Source: Nevskiales bacterium (lineage in GTDB: Bacteria; Pseudomonadota; Gammaproteobacteria; Nevskiales; Nevskiaceae). From it: DNA of 64,000 nucleotides. Positions 35,372 to 43,776 of this stretch are shown here, one piece after another; within the stretch, counting starts at the first letter, position 1, and every line of letters begins with the position of its first letter. The stretch lies in the NCBI GenBank assembly GCA_028698335.1, contig JAQVDP010000008.1, forward strand, positions 62,001-126,000. The letters are read 5' to 3'. The notes beneath the pieces are model-generated. The model was not told the DNA's origin. It worked only from the letters and a program-made list of their open reading frames with translations, and did no database searches. Both the position numbers and the translations under genes were made by a program.

Positions 35372-36016
35372 TCAGACGACGCCGTACGCCTGCTGATAGG
35401 CACGGATCGCATCGATCACCCCACCGTCGACGGCGCCGCCGCCCCCCAGATAGTCGAGCAGCGTCTGCACGGTCACCAGCGGGATCACCCGGATCCCGGT
35501 GTCGGCCTCCATCTCCTGGACCGCGGATCGCCCTCTCGGCCCTTTCTCCTGGCGATCGAGCGCGATCACCGCCGCAACCGGCTCCGCGCCCGCCTCCCGC
35601 AGCATCGCCACCGCCTGGCGCAGCGCAGTACCGGCAGTCAGGACGTCATCGACGATCACCACCCGGCCACGCGGCTCGGCGCCGACAAGGGTCCCCCCTT
35701 CGCCGTGGTCCTTGGCCTCCTTGCGGTTATACGCGTACGGCACGTCGCGGCCCTGCTCGCTGAGCGCGATCGCCACCGCGGTCACCAGCGGGATGCCCTT
35801 GTATGCCGGCCCGAACAGCATGTCGTAGCCGACGCCGGCATCGCCGAGGGCCTGCGCATAGGCACGGCCCAGGGTCTGCATCGCGGCGCCGCTGGAGATA
35901 CGGCCCAGATTGAAGAAATAGGGGCTGACGCGCCCGGACTTGAGGGTGAACGAACCGAACTTGAGCACCTCGTGCTGGAGCGCGAGGTCGAGGAATGCGG
36001 ACTGGTAGGCATGCAT
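35372..36016 (-). CDS. pyrE: Orotate phosphoribosyltransferase
   Basis: PyrE joins orotate and PRPP to give OMP in pyrimidine synthesis. The 214-residue protein has KFGSFTLKSGR, GPAYKGIPL, the loop YNRKEAKDHGEGG and the PRPP motif VVIVDDVLTAGTA. The length is typical. It diverges from an exonuclease III gene, the same neighbourhood that holds crc in pseudomonads. Confidence 0.97.
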   Translation of the reverse strand: MHAYQSAFLDLALQHEVLKFGSFTLKSGRVSPYFFNLGRISSGAAMQTLGRAYAQALGDAGVGYDMLFGPAYKGIPLVTAVAIALSEQGRDVPYAYNRKEAKDHGEGGTLVGAEPRGRVVIVDDVLTAGTALRQAVAMLREAGAEPVAAVIALDRQEKGPRGRSAVQEMEADTGIRVIPLVTVQTLLDYLGGGGAVDGGVIDAIRAYQQAYGVV

Positions 36017-36122
36017 GGGCGCGTGATCTGTTCGAAGAGTCGTCGGAAAGAAAATGCGGAATCGGGGGATAATGCGGCCATTTTATGCCGTCCTCGGCCC
36101 ATCGCCCCACCCTGACCGACAC

Positions 36123-36899
36123 ATGCGCATCATTTCCCTGAACTGCAACGGCATTCGCGCGGCGGCCCGTAAGGGCCTGTTTGAATGGCTACCGGGTCAA
36201 GACGCCGACATCGTGTGCATGCAGGAGACCAAGGCCCAGCATCCCGACGTGCAGCACGACCCGCAGTTCTTTCCCGAGGGCTGGCACATCCGGTTCCGCG
36301 ATGCGCAGAAGAAAGGCTACTCCGGCGTCGCGATCTATTCGCGACGCGCGCCGGATCAGGTGCTCGACGTGCTCGGCAACGACGAGTTCGACAACGAGGG
36401 CCGCTACCTCGAATACCGTTTCGGCTCGCTTTCGGTGGTGTCGCTGTACCTGCCGTCCGGATCGTCGGGGCCGGAGCGGCAGGCCAGCAAGGACCGCTTT
36501 CTCGAGTTCTTTCTGCCGCTGTTGCGGGAGTGGCGCGCCAGCGGCCGCGAATACGTCATCTGCGGCGACTGGAACATCGCGCATCGCAACATCGACCTGA
36601 AGAACTGGAAGTCGAACCAGAAGAACTCCGGTTTCCTGCCGCATGAGCGCGCCTGGCTCGACACCGTGTTCGACGACATCGGATGGGTCGACGCCTACCG
36701 CACGCTCTACCCGGATGCCGGGGGCGACGCCTACACCTGGTGGTCGAACCGCGGCCAGGCCTGGGCCAAGAACGTCGGCTGGCGCATCGACTACCAGATC
36801 GTCACGCCCAACCTGCGCGAAGCCCTGGAACGCGGCAGCGTCTACAAGGAACAACGCTTCTCGGACCACGCCCCGCTGATCATCGACTATGCCCGCTGA
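36123..36899 (+). CDS. xthA: Exonuclease III (XthA/ExoA type), positional relative of Crc
   Basis: This 258-residue enzyme is an AP endonuclease/3' exonuclease. The catalytic residues are intact: Asn in SLNCNGIRA, Glu in QETKA, Asp/Asn in GDWNIAH, and His in FSDHAPL. Pseudomonas Crc, a catabolite-repression protein of the same family beside pyrE, has lost several of these. This protein also shares the Crc-like phrases VKNW/LKNW and GFLPHERAWLD. It is therefore probably the active form of that lineage. Its 3' end overlaps ampG by 11 nt. Confidence 0.93.
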   Translation: MRIISLNCNGIRAAARKGLFEWLPGQDADIVCMQETKAQHPDVQHDPQFFPEGWHIRFRDAQKKGYSGVAIYSRRAPDQVLDVLGNDEFDNEGRYLEYRFGSLSVVSLYLPSGSSGPERQASKDRFLEFFLPLLREWRASGREYVICGDWNIAHRNIDLKNWKSNQKNSGFLPHERAWLDTVFDDIGWVDAYRTLYPDAGGDAYTWWSNRGQAWAKNVGWRIDYQIVTPNLREALERGSVYKEQRFSDHAPLIIDYAR

Positions 36900-38283
36900 G
36901 CCGAGTCCGGCCGCCACCACGACACGCAGCTGGCGGGAGGCGCTGGCGACCTACGGCCGGCCGCGCGTCGTCTCCATGCTGTTCCTGGGCTTTTCGGCCG
37001 GGCTGCCGTTTCTGCTGGTGTTCTCGACGCTCTCGGCGTGGCTGGCGCAGGCCGGCATCGAGGCCCGCACCATCGGCATGCTCAGCTGGGTCGGGCTGAC
37101 CTATTCGATCAAGTTCTTCTGGGCGCCGGTGATCGACCGCCTGCGGCTGCCGCTGCTGACGCGCTTGCTCGGCCGGCGGCGCGGCTGGATGCTAACCGCG
37201 CAATGCGGACTGGCCGCCGGACTGTTCGGCCTGTCACTGCACGATCCCTCCGCCGAACTCGAGACGATGGTCTGGTTCGCGCTGCTGGTCGCGTTCTCGT
37301 CGGCGACCCAGGACATCGTCATCGACGCCTGGCGCATCGAAGCAGCGCCGCAGTCCGAACAGGGAACGATGTCGGCCGCCTACCAGCTCGGCTATCGCAT
37401 CGCGCTGATCGTCGCCGGCGCCGGCTGCCTGTACTTCGCGGCGGAGTTCGGCTGGGGCGACGCCTACCAGATCATGGCCGCGCTGGTCGGCATCGGCCTG
37501 CTGACGACGCTGCTGATCCCGGAACCCGCGGCAGACGCAACGACGCGCCCCGCGGCCCTGGAACAACGGGTCGAACACTGGCTCCAGCGCAATGCCCATC
37601 TGCCACGCACGCTGCAGCATGTCGGCGCGTGGTTTACCGGCGCGGTGGTCTGCCCGTTCGCGGACTTCTTCGAGCGCAACGGCGTGCGCCTGGCGATCCT
37701 GATCCTGTGCTTCGTCGGCCTGTTCCGGTTGACCGACATCACCATGGGGGTGATGGCCAATCCGTTCTATCTGCACGTCGGCTACTCGCTCAAGCAGGTC
37801 GCGGCGGTGGCCAAGGGCTATGGCGTGGTGATGTCGATCCTCGGCGCCTTCCTCGGCGGCCTTGCGGTCGTCCGCTACGGCGCGTCACGCTCCCTGGTCA
37901 TCGGCGGCGTCCTGGTGATCCTCAGCAACCTGAGCTTCGCGACGCTGGCCTTTCTCGACCGCCCCAGCGTCGTCGGACTGGCGCTGGTGATCAGCGCGGA
38001 CAATCTGTCCGCCGGCGTCGCCGGCTCGGCCTTCATCGCCTACCTGTCGGGGCTGACCAACACCGCCTACACCGCAACCCAGTACGCGCTGTTCTCGTCG
38101 CTGTTCACACTGCCGGGCAAGCTGGTGGCAGGGCTGTCGGGCTACGTGGTCGAGGCGCTCGGGTATCCGGGCTTTTTCGTCTACACCTCGTGCCTGGGGC
38201 TGCCGGCGCTGCTGATCATCCGCTACCTGAGCCGCGCCGTCGCCGGCCCGGCGAATCCGCGGCCGGCGACCGGGCCTCAGTAG
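36889..38283 (+). CDS. ampG: AmpG-type MFS muropeptide permease
   Basis: A 464-residue major facilitator with about 12 or more helices. Motifs such as GFSAGLPFLLVFSTLSAWL, GLTYSIKFFWAPVIDR and ATQDIVIDAWRIE are typical of AmpG, which imports anhydro-muropeptides for cell-wall recycling and beta-lactamase induction. The start overlaps the xthA end by 11 nt, suggesting co-transcription. Its stop overlaps the convergent DUF6763 gene by 7 nt. Confidence 0.9.
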   Translation: MPAEPSPAATTTRSWREALATYGRPRVVSMLFLGFSAGLPFLLVFSTLSAWLAQAGIEARTIGMLSWVGLTYSIKFFWAPVIDRLRLPLLTRLLGRRRGWMLTAQCGLAAGLFGLSLHDPSAELETMVWFALLVAFSSATQDIVIDAWRIEAAPQSEQGTMSAAYQLGYRIALIVAGAGCLYFAAEFGWGDAYQIMAALVGIGLLTTLLIPEPAADATTRPAALEQRVEHWLQRNAHLPRTLQHVGAWFTGAVVCPFADFFERNGVRLAILILCFVGLFRLTDITMGVMANPFYLHVGYSLKQVAAVAKGYGVVMSILGAFLGGLAVVRYGASRSLVIGGVLVILSNLSFATLAFLDRPSVVGLALVISADNLSAGVAGSAFIAYLSGLTNTAYTATQYALFSSLFTLPGKLVAGLSGYVVEALGYPGFFVYTSCLGLPALLIIRYLSRAVAGPANPRPATGPQ

Positions 38284-38582
38284 TTGTTGTTGTCGATCCA
38301 GTCGAGCGGACTGTCGAAGCGTCCTGAACGCACCGAGACCTCGTCGCGTTCGAGATCGTAGTCCTCGCGTTCGATGTCCAGCGCGCCGGAATAGTCCTCC
38401 GGCGCGGCGCACGGTCGGGCGGCAAGCTGGGCCCAGGTGTCGAAGTCGTATTCCTCGAGCGTACCGTCGAAGAACTGGACCAGAACGATCTCGGCATCGG
38501 CATCGATCCCGACGATCTCGAAGGGCTCGCCATCGGCCTTGTACCACGCACCGACGGCCAAGTCGCTCAGCCATTCCGCCAT
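38277..38582 (-). CDS. DUF6763 family small acidic protein
   Basis: This 101-residue acidic protein has VGAWYKADGEPFEIVGID, VQFFDGTLEEYDFDTW and APEDYSGALD. The pattern matches the small DUF6763 family of gammaproteobacteria as far as I can recall. It folds as a short beta domain and has no signal peptide. It ends in NNNY. Function unknown. It is convergent with ampG, and a GC hairpin lies 115 nt upstream. Confidence 0.65.
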   Translation of the reverse strand: MAEWLSDLAVGAWYKADGEPFEIVGIDADAEIVLVQFFDGTLEEYDFDTWAQLAARPCAAPEDYSGALDIEREDYDLERDEVSVRSGRFDSPLDWIDNNNY

Positions 38583-38696
38583 TGGAGCACCTCCTGCGCA
38601 ATCTCATGGGGCGCACCGCCGATCCCGGAGAGGATCGCTGCATGCGTCCCCCTACTGCACTTTCTCTTCTACGCCGGTGAGCGCGGCTCATCAAGC

Positions 38697-38714
38697 GCCG
38701 CCCGTCAGGGCGGC
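38697..38714. other. GC hairpin between tas and the DUF6763 gene
   Basis: GCCGCCC-GTCA-GGGCGGC is a perfect 7-bp stem with a 4-nt loop. It lies 50 nt past the tas stop on the minus strand. No T-run follows, so it is at most a rho-independent-like or mRNA 3'-end structure. Confidence 0.35.
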
Positions 38715-38764
38715 CGCAACCACCTGAACCCGCTGGAAATCGCGGCAGCGACCCGCCCGCCGGG

Positions 38765-39799
38765 TCAGGGGCAGGGAATCGTGTAGCGCTGGTGGATCTG
38801 TTCGATGGCCTTGTACACCTCGGGCGACAGACTCAGCTCGGCGCTCGCCAGATTGCTGCGCAGCTGCTCCAGCGACGTCGCGCCGATGATGTTGGAGGTC
38901 ACGAACGGCCTGCTGTTGACGTAGGCCAGGGCCATCTGCGCCGGATCCAGGCCGTGCTCGCGCGCCAGCGCCACGTACTGCGCGGTGGCCGCGGCGGGGT
39001 GCTCGCCGTTGTAGCGCGAGAAGCGCTTGAACAGGGTCAGCCGCGCGCCGGCCGGCTCCGCGCCGTCGAGGTACTTGCCCGACAGCACGCCGAACGCGAG
39101 CGGGGAATACGCCAGCAGCCCGACCTGTTCGCGATGCGAGAACTCGGACAGTCCGATCTCGAAGCTGCGGTTGAGCAGGCTGTACGGGTTCTGGATCGAC
39201 TCGATCCGCGGCAGACCCTTCTCGCGGTGCAGCCGCAGATATTCCGACAAGCCCCACGGCGTTTCGTTGGAAATCCCCACGTGGCGCACCTTGCCCTGAC
39301 GCACCAGATCGTCGAGCGCGGTCAGCGTCTCCTCGATCGGCACCACCGGGTCCTCGTCATACGGCTCGTACCCGAGCTGGCCGAAGTAGTTGGTCTTCCG
39401 CTGCGGCCAGTGCACCTGGTAAAGATCGATATAGTCGGTCTGCAACCGCTTGAGGCTGGCCTCGCAGGCTTCGAGGACCTGCTTGCGGTCGAGCCGCGGC
39501 CCGCCACGCAGGTACGGGAACATGCCGGGACCGATCACCTTGCTGGCCAGGATCACGTCCTTGCGGCGGCCGGTCCTGTTGAACCAGGTCCCGATGTACG
39601 ACTCGGTGCGCCCCTGCGTCTCGCCTTTCGGCGGCACCGGATACATCTCGGCGGTGTCGAAGAAGTTGACGCCAGCTTCGATCGCCAGATCCATCTGCGC
39701 GTGCGCCTCGGCTTCGGTGTTCTGCTCGCCCCAGGTCATCGTGCCCAGGCAGATAAGACTCACATCGAGGCCGGTACGGCCCAGCGGGCGCTGTTCCAT
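38765..39799 (-). CDS. tas: Aldo/keto reductase of the Tas type
   Basis: This 344-residue NADPH-dependent reductase has the catalytic tetrad: Asp and Tyr in NFFDTAEMYPV, Lys in LASKVIG, His in LYQVHWPQR. GETQGRTE and the Tas-like TNYFGQLGYE support E. coli Tas as the closest relative; its physiological substrate is unknown. The start overlaps the prkB stop (TGATG), so the two are coupled. Confidence 0.9.
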   Translation of the reverse strand: MEQRPLGRTGLDVSLICLGTMTWGEQNTEAEAHAQMDLAIEAGVNFFDTAEMYPVPPKGETQGRTESYIGTWFNRTGRRKDVILASKVIGPGMFPYLRGGPRLDRKQVLEACEASLKRLQTDYIDLYQVHWPQRKTNYFGQLGYEPYDEDPVVPIEETLTALDDLVRQGKVRHVGISNETPWGLSEYLRLHREKGLPRIESIQNPYSLLNRSFEIGLSEFSHREQVGLLAYSPLAFGVLSGKYLDGAEPAGARLTLFKRFSRYNGEHPAAATAQYVALAREHGLDPAQMALAYVNSRPFVTSNIIGATSLEQLRSNLASAELSLSPEVYKAIEQIHQRYTIPCP

Positions 39800-40725
39800 C
39801 AGTTGCTCCGTTGGTCGGGTTCGGAAGAATCGTCGGCACCGCGCTCGGCGCGCGCCGCGTCGCGGCGGGCGATCAACTCGGCGATCGCCGGCTTGAGCAT
39901 CAACTCCAGGGCCCGCTGCTGCTGCAATCCCGGCACCACCAGCGTCTGCGCATGCGACTGGAACGCCCCGGGCAGCTCGTTGAGCAGCATGTCGAAATCC
40001 CACTTGAAGCGGGTGCGTTCGTTGAAGTGGATCACGACCAGACTTTCCTCCGGCAGCGGGATCTCCCGCGAATCGAAGGGGTTTGACGTATCGACCAGCG
40101 GCACCCGCTGGAAGTTGATATCGGTGCGCGAATACTGCGGCACGATGTGATTCACGTAGTCCGGCATGCGCCGCAGAATCGTGCGCCGGACCTCTTCCGG
40201 CTGATAGCCGCGCTCGTTGGTGTCGCGGCGGATCTTCTGGATCCATTCCAGGTTGATCACCGGCACGACGCCGATCAGCAGGTCCATGTGGCGGGCGATA
40301 TTGACGTCCTCGCCGATGTACCCGCCGTGCAGCCCCTCGTAGAACAACAGGTCGGTGCCTTCGGGCAGCCATTCCCAGGGCGTGAAAGTGCCGACCGGCT
40401 GCGCCCATTCGCGCGCCTCGTCGTCGGAGTGCAGGTAGTGGCGGACGGTGCCGGTGCCGGCCTCGCCATACTCGCGCAACAGCTGCTCGAGGCGCTCGAG
40501 CAGGTTCGCCGACGGCCCGAACAGCGAGAAGTTCTCGCCGCGGATGCGGGCACGCTCGAGCACGCGCCGCAACTGCTCGCGGTCGTACGCGTGAAAGGCA
40601 TCGCCCTCGACCAGGGCCGATTGCAGCTTGAGTTGCTCGAAGATCCGCGCGAACGCCCGCACCGCCGTACTGGTGCCGGCACCGCTGGACCCCGTAATAC
40701 CGACGATCGGATGCTGGATGGACAT
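39799..40725 (-). CDS. prkB: Phosphoribulokinase-like protein PrkB
   Basis: This 308-residue kinase has the P-loop GITGSSGAGTST, GDAFHAYDR, GTFTPWEWLPEGTDLLFYEGLHGG and NLEWIQKIRRDT, aligning with E. coli PrkB rather than with Calvin-cycle kinases of cyanobacteria. No RuBisCO is in the window, so carbon fixation should not be inferred. The ATG at 40725 was chosen; an in-frame TTG two codons earlier is possible. Role of PrkB in non-autotrophs is unclear. Coupled to tas by TGATG. Confidence 0.9.
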   Translation of the reverse strand: MSIQHPIVGITGSSGAGTSTAVRAFARIFEQLKLQSALVEGDAFHAYDREQLRRVLERARIRGENFSLFGPSANLLERLEQLLREYGEAGTGTVRHYLHSDDEAREWAQPVGTFTPWEWLPEGTDLLFYEGLHGGYIGEDVNIARHMDLLIGVVPVINLEWIQKIRRDTNERGYQPEEVRRTILRRMPDYVNHIVPQYSRTDINFQRVPLVDTSNPFDSREIPLPEESLVVIHFNERTRFKWDFDMLLNELPGAFQSHAQTLVVPGLQQQRALELMLKPAIAELIARRDAARAERGADDSSEPDQRSN

Positions 40726-40855
40726 GCTCAAACGCCTGGGCGTGGGACTCCGAGAGTGGGCGCGCGACAGACAGAGGCGACACCGGGCCGGCCGAGGTTA
40801 CCGGACTCCGGACGGCGTGGGAATCGTCCGGGTCCGGCGGCCTCCGGCCACCGGC

Positions 40856-41545
40856 TCAGCGCCGCCGGTACGCCAGATCGAATACCGCGTGCCCCAGACG
40901 CTCGCCGCGCTGCTCGAACTTGGTCTTCAGCCGCGCCGGCGGACGCGGCACGAAACGCCCGTCGGCCGCCTCGTTGACCAGATCCGGGTCGGCATTGAGC
41001 ACGGCGAGCATGTGTTCGGCGTACTCGGCCCAGTCGGTGGCCAGCTGCAGCACACCCCCGGGCCGCAGCCGCGACACCACCAGGCGCGCGAATTCGGGCT
41101 GGATCAGGCGGCGCTTGTGGTGCCGCTTCTTGTGCCACGGGTCGGGAAACTGGATCACGATCTCGTCGAGGCTCGCCGGCGCGATCCAGTCGCGCAGCAC
41201 CTCGACGGCGTCCTCGGAGGCGACGCGAAGATTCCCCCGCCCCGCCTCGGCGACCCGATTGAGCAGACGCCCGACGCCGGGACGATGCACTTCCACCCCG
41301 ATGAAGTCGCGCTCGGGCTCGGCCAGCACCCGCGCATGCAGGTAGTCGCCCATGCCGAAACCGATTTCGAACGTGACCGGCGCCGTCCGTCCGAACACCG
41401 CCGGCAGGTCCAGCGCCTGCGGCGGCCGTTCCAGGCCGTAGCGCGGCCACAGGTCTTCCAATGCGCGGCGCTGGCCCTCGGTCATGCGCCCCTCGCGGCG
41501 CACGAAGGAGCGGATACGGCGCCTCGGGGATTCGGTTTCATTCAT
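40856..41545 (-). CDS. trmB: tRNA (guanine-N7-)-methyltransferase
   Basis: TrmB methylates G46 of tRNAs. The 229-residue protein has the SAM motif FEIGFGMGDYL, FIGVEVHRPGVG and the family signature FPDPWHKKRHHKRR. The ATG (MNETES) was preferred over an earlier ATG that adds an Arg-rich stretch inside the PaiB gene. It overlaps the 3' end of that gene by 8 nt. Confidence 0.95.
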   Translation of the reverse strand: MNETESPRRRIRSFVRREGRMTEGQRRALEDLWPRYGLERPPQALDLPAVFGRTAPVTFEIGFGMGDYLHARVLAEPERDFIGVEVHRPGVGRLLNRVAEAGRGNLRVASEDAVEVLRDWIAPASLDEIVIQFPDPWHKKRHHKRRLIQPEFARLVVSRLRPGGVLQLATDWAEYAEHMLAVLNADPDLVNEAADGRFVPRPPARLKTKFEQRGERLGHAVFDLAYRRR

Positions 41546-42161
41546 GTTCGCGCATCCATCGTGCCACCGCGTGCGCCTGCGGATCCGCACCGGCTTCGAG
41601 CTGGCGGATCACGCCGGCGCGATCGGCGGCGGTACGGTTCTGACTCATCTTGAACTTGGCCTCGATCCGCTCGACGCGGATTTCGAACGCGACGATATTG
41701 CGCAGCAGCGCGTCGAGCCGCGCGCCTTGCAGCGCTCGCGTCCACGGTTCCGGACGCACCGCCTCGAACGCCGCGATGGCGCGATCGATCAGCGCCAGCT
41801 TGCGCTCGGGATCGTCGACCAGCGCGGGCCGTCCGTGGATGTGCGCGACCGCGTAATTCCAGGTCGGGACCTCGCGCGCGGGATCGGCGTATCCGGCCGG
41901 CGAAACGTAGGCGTGCGGCCCCTGGAAGATGGCCGTCGTGCGGCCGTCCGCGAACGCCTGCCAGTGCGGGTTGGCCCGCGCCATGTGCCCTTCGAGCGTG
42001 TCGGGTCCGCCGTCCCGCCCACCACGCCACAGCAGCGGCAGATGCGTCAGCTGCGTCTGCCCGCCGTCGACGCTCAACAGCGTCGCGAACGGATACGCCC
42101 GCACCAGGGCGACGGCGTCGGCCGCCGCCGGGGCCGAGAAATGGGCCGGCGTGTACAGCAT
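41538..42161 (-). CDS. PaiB-family FMN-binding protein
   Basis: A 207-residue protein starting MLYTPAHFSAPAA, with LPLLWRG, GHMARANPHW, FQGPHAYVSP and PTWNYAVAHIHG, matching the PaiB (FMN-binding negative transcriptional regulator) family. The fold is a flavin-reductase-like split barrel. B. subtilis PaiB affects sporulation and protease genes, but the proteobacterial function is unknown. It sits between thiG and trmB and overlaps trmB by 8 nt. Confidence 0.85.
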   Translation of the reverse strand: MLYTPAHFSAPAAADAVALVRAYPFATLLSVDGGQTQLTHLPLLWRGGRDGGPDTLEGHMARANPHWQAFADGRTTAIFQGPHAYVSPAGYADPAREVPTWNYAVAHIHGRPALVDDPERKLALIDRAIAAFEAVRPEPWTRALQGARLDALLRNIVAFEIRVERIEAKFKMSQNRTAADRAGVIRQLEAGADPQAHAVARWMREHE

Positions 42162-42188
42162 TCCGAAGGCGCGCAGCCGGGTCGCAGC

Positions 42189-42968
42189 TTAGAAGGGCAG
42201 GCCTTCGGCGGGCGACGAGGCGCTGGCGTAGCGGCGCCGCGGCATGCGGCCCGCACGGTAGGCTTCGCGCCCGGCCTCGATCGCCTTGCGCATCGCGCTG
42301 GCCATCAGCACGGGCTGCCTGGCCTCGGCGATCGCGGTATTCATCAGCACGCCGTCGCAGCCGAGCTCCATCGCGATCGCCGCATCCGACGCGGTCCCGA
42401 CTCCGGCGTCGACGAGGATCGGCACGCCCGCGTTCTCGACGATCGTCAGGATGTTGTACTTGTTCTGGATCCCCAGACCCGACCCGATCGGCGCGGCCAG
42501 CGGCATCACCGCGACGCAGCCCATGTCCTCCAGGCGCTTGCAGATGATCGGATCGTCACTGGTGTAGACCATGACCTTGAAGCCGTCCTTGATCAGCGTC
42601 TGCGCCGCCTCCAGCGTCGCCGGCACGTCCGGATACAGGGTCTTGGCGTCGCCCAGTACCTCGAGCTTGACCAGATCATGGCCGTCGAGCAGCTCACGCG
42701 CCAGGCGGCAGGTCCGCACCGCGTCCTCGGCGGTATAGCAGCCGGCGGTGTTGGGCAGGATCGTGTACTTGGACGGCGGAATCACGTCCAGCAGATTGGG
42801 CTCGTCCGGGTTCTGCCCGATGTTGGTCCTGCGGATCGCCACGGTCACGATCTGCGCGCCACTGGCCTCGATCGCCTCGCGGGTCTGCTCCAGGTCGACG
42901 TACTTGCCGGTCCCGACCAGCAGGCGCGACTGATACGCGCGGTCGGCGATGATCAGACTGTCTTGCAC
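42189..42968 (-). CDS. thiG: Thiazole synthase
   Basis: ThiG builds the thiazole phosphate of thiamine from DXP, dehydroglycine and ThiS-thiocarboxylate. The 259-residue protein has [20 protein letters not shown], the Schiff-base Lys in [17 protein letters not shown] and [11 protein letters not shown]. The start is GTG. Its usual partner thiS lies upstream but on the opposite strand, separated by tRNA-Gly, and paiB and trmB follow. Confidence 0.95.
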   Translation of the reverse strand: MQDSLIIADRAYQSRLLVGTGKYVDLEQTREAIEASGAQIVTVAIRRTNIGQNPDEPNLLDVIPPSKYTILPNTAGCYTAEDAVRTCRLARELLDGHDLVKLEVLGDAKTLYPDVPATLEAAQTLIKDGFKVMVYTSDDPIICKRLEDMGCVAVMPLAAPIGSGLGIQNKYNILTIVENAGVPILVDAGVGTASDAAIAMELGCDGVLMNTAIAEARQPVLMASAMRKAIEAGREAYRAGRMPRRRYASASSPAEGLPF

Positions 42969-43037
42969 GGCGTCTCCGTGTATCCGTGAGGTCCGTGGGC
43001 TGCGCGGCCGCCGGCCGCTGGGTCAGGACGGATCAAG

Positions 43038-43111
43038 TGGAGCGGGCGATGGGAATCGAACCCACGCTAGAAGCTTGGGAAGCTCCTGTTCTACCATTAA
43101 ACTACGCCCGC
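43038..43111 (-). tRNA. tRNA-Gly (anticodon CCC)
   Basis: On the minus strand the 74-nt sequence folds as a cloverleaf: acceptor GCGGGCG/CGCCCGC, D-arm with AATGGTAGA, anticodon loop TTCCCAA between GGAGC and GCTTC, and T-loop GGTTCGATTCC. The 3' CCA is encoded. It closely resembles E. coli glyU. It lies between divergent thiG and thiS. Confidence 0.97.
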
Positions 43112-43124
43112 CCGGCGGATGCGC

Positions 43125-43155
43125 ATTGTAGTCCAAGCCACGCCCGAAGAATCAA
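43125..43155 (-). promoter_or_regulatory. Putative tRNA-Gly promoter
   Basis: TTGATT (43155-43150) and TACAAT (43130-43125) on the minus strand are 19 bp apart, 14 nt before the tRNA 5' end, followed by a GC-rich discriminator. The -10 box matches at five of six positions; the spacing is slightly long. The site overlaps the 5' end region of thiS. Confidence 0.45.
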
Positions 43156-43156
43156 C

Positions 43157-43357
43157 ATGCAGATCACCGTCAACGGCGAAACCCGTTCATTCGAAGCGCC
43201 GATCCGGCTGCGGGACCTGCTCGAAGACCTGCAGCTCGGACAACGCCGCGTCGCGGTGGAGCTCAACGGCGACATCGTCCCCCGCTCCCGCCACGACCAG
43301 ACCGACCTGCACGACGGCGACGATCTGCTCATCGTCCACGCCATCGGCGGGGGGTGA
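43157..43357 (+). CDS. thiS: Sulfur carrier protein ThiS
   Basis: A 66-residue ubiquitin-like protein, with VNGETRSF, RRVAVELNGDIVPRS and the C-terminal GG (IGGG) that is thiocarboxylated for thiazole synthesis. It is divergent from thiG, unlike the usual thiS-thiG operon. The tRNA-Gly gene begins 45 nt upstream on the other strand, leaving little room for a promoter unless it lies over the tRNA. Confidence 0.93.
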   Translation: MQITVNGETRSFEAPIRLRDLLEDLQLGQRRVAVELNGDIVPRSRHDQTDLHDGDDLLIVHAIGGG

Positions 43358-43371
43358 GCCAGCGCCGCCTT

Positions 43372-43755
43372 ACAAATGTCCAGTGGACATTTGTTGCGCT
43401 GGCGAACGACCGGCCGTCAGGCCGGGCCGGAGAGCGGAGAACACCCCGCCCCATCGAGCTGGACAATTTTCTGCGTTGACGAACGACCGGCCGTGAGGCC
43501 GGGCCGGAGAGCGGAAAGCACCCCACCCCATCGAGCGGGACATTTGTTGCGCTGGCGAACGACCGGCCGCCAGGCCGGGCCGGAGAGCGGAAAGCACCCC
43601 GCCCCATCGAGCTGGACATTTGTTGCGCTGGCGAACGACCGGCCGTCAGGCCGGGCCGGAGAGCGGAGAACACCCCACCCCATCGAGCGGGACACTTTTC
43701 TGCGTCGACGAACGACCGACCGCCAGGCCGGGCCCGGGAGCGGACCGACCCATTC
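43372..43755 (+). repeat. Array of 76-77 bp structured repeats (four full, one partial)
   Basis: The array opens with a perfect palindrome ACAAATGTCC-AGT-GGACATTTGT (43372-43394). Units run 43384-43459, 43460-43536, 43537-43612, 43613-43688 and a diverged partial unit to about 43755. Each has GGACA-Tn, GCGAACG or ACGAACG, a CCGGCC-GTCA-GGCCGG-type hairpin, GCCGGAGAGCGG, and CACCCC-CCCCATCGAGC. Units 1, 3 and 4 share TTGTTGCGCTGGCGAACG; units 2 and 5 share TTTTCTGCGT(T/C)GACGAACG. It lies between thiS and the receptor gene. Open frames here come from the repeat and are not genes. Confidence 0.9.
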
Positions 43756-43776
43756 ATCCGCTCCCGCGGCCGGGAC

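Noticed and set aside
39799..40725. Carbon fixation by phosphoribulokinase
   Set aside because: The protein matches E. coli PrkB and no RuBisCO or other Calvin-cycle gene is in the window.
43372..43755. CRISPR array
   Set aside because: The units are 76-77 bp throughout with no unique spacers, and no cas genes are near.
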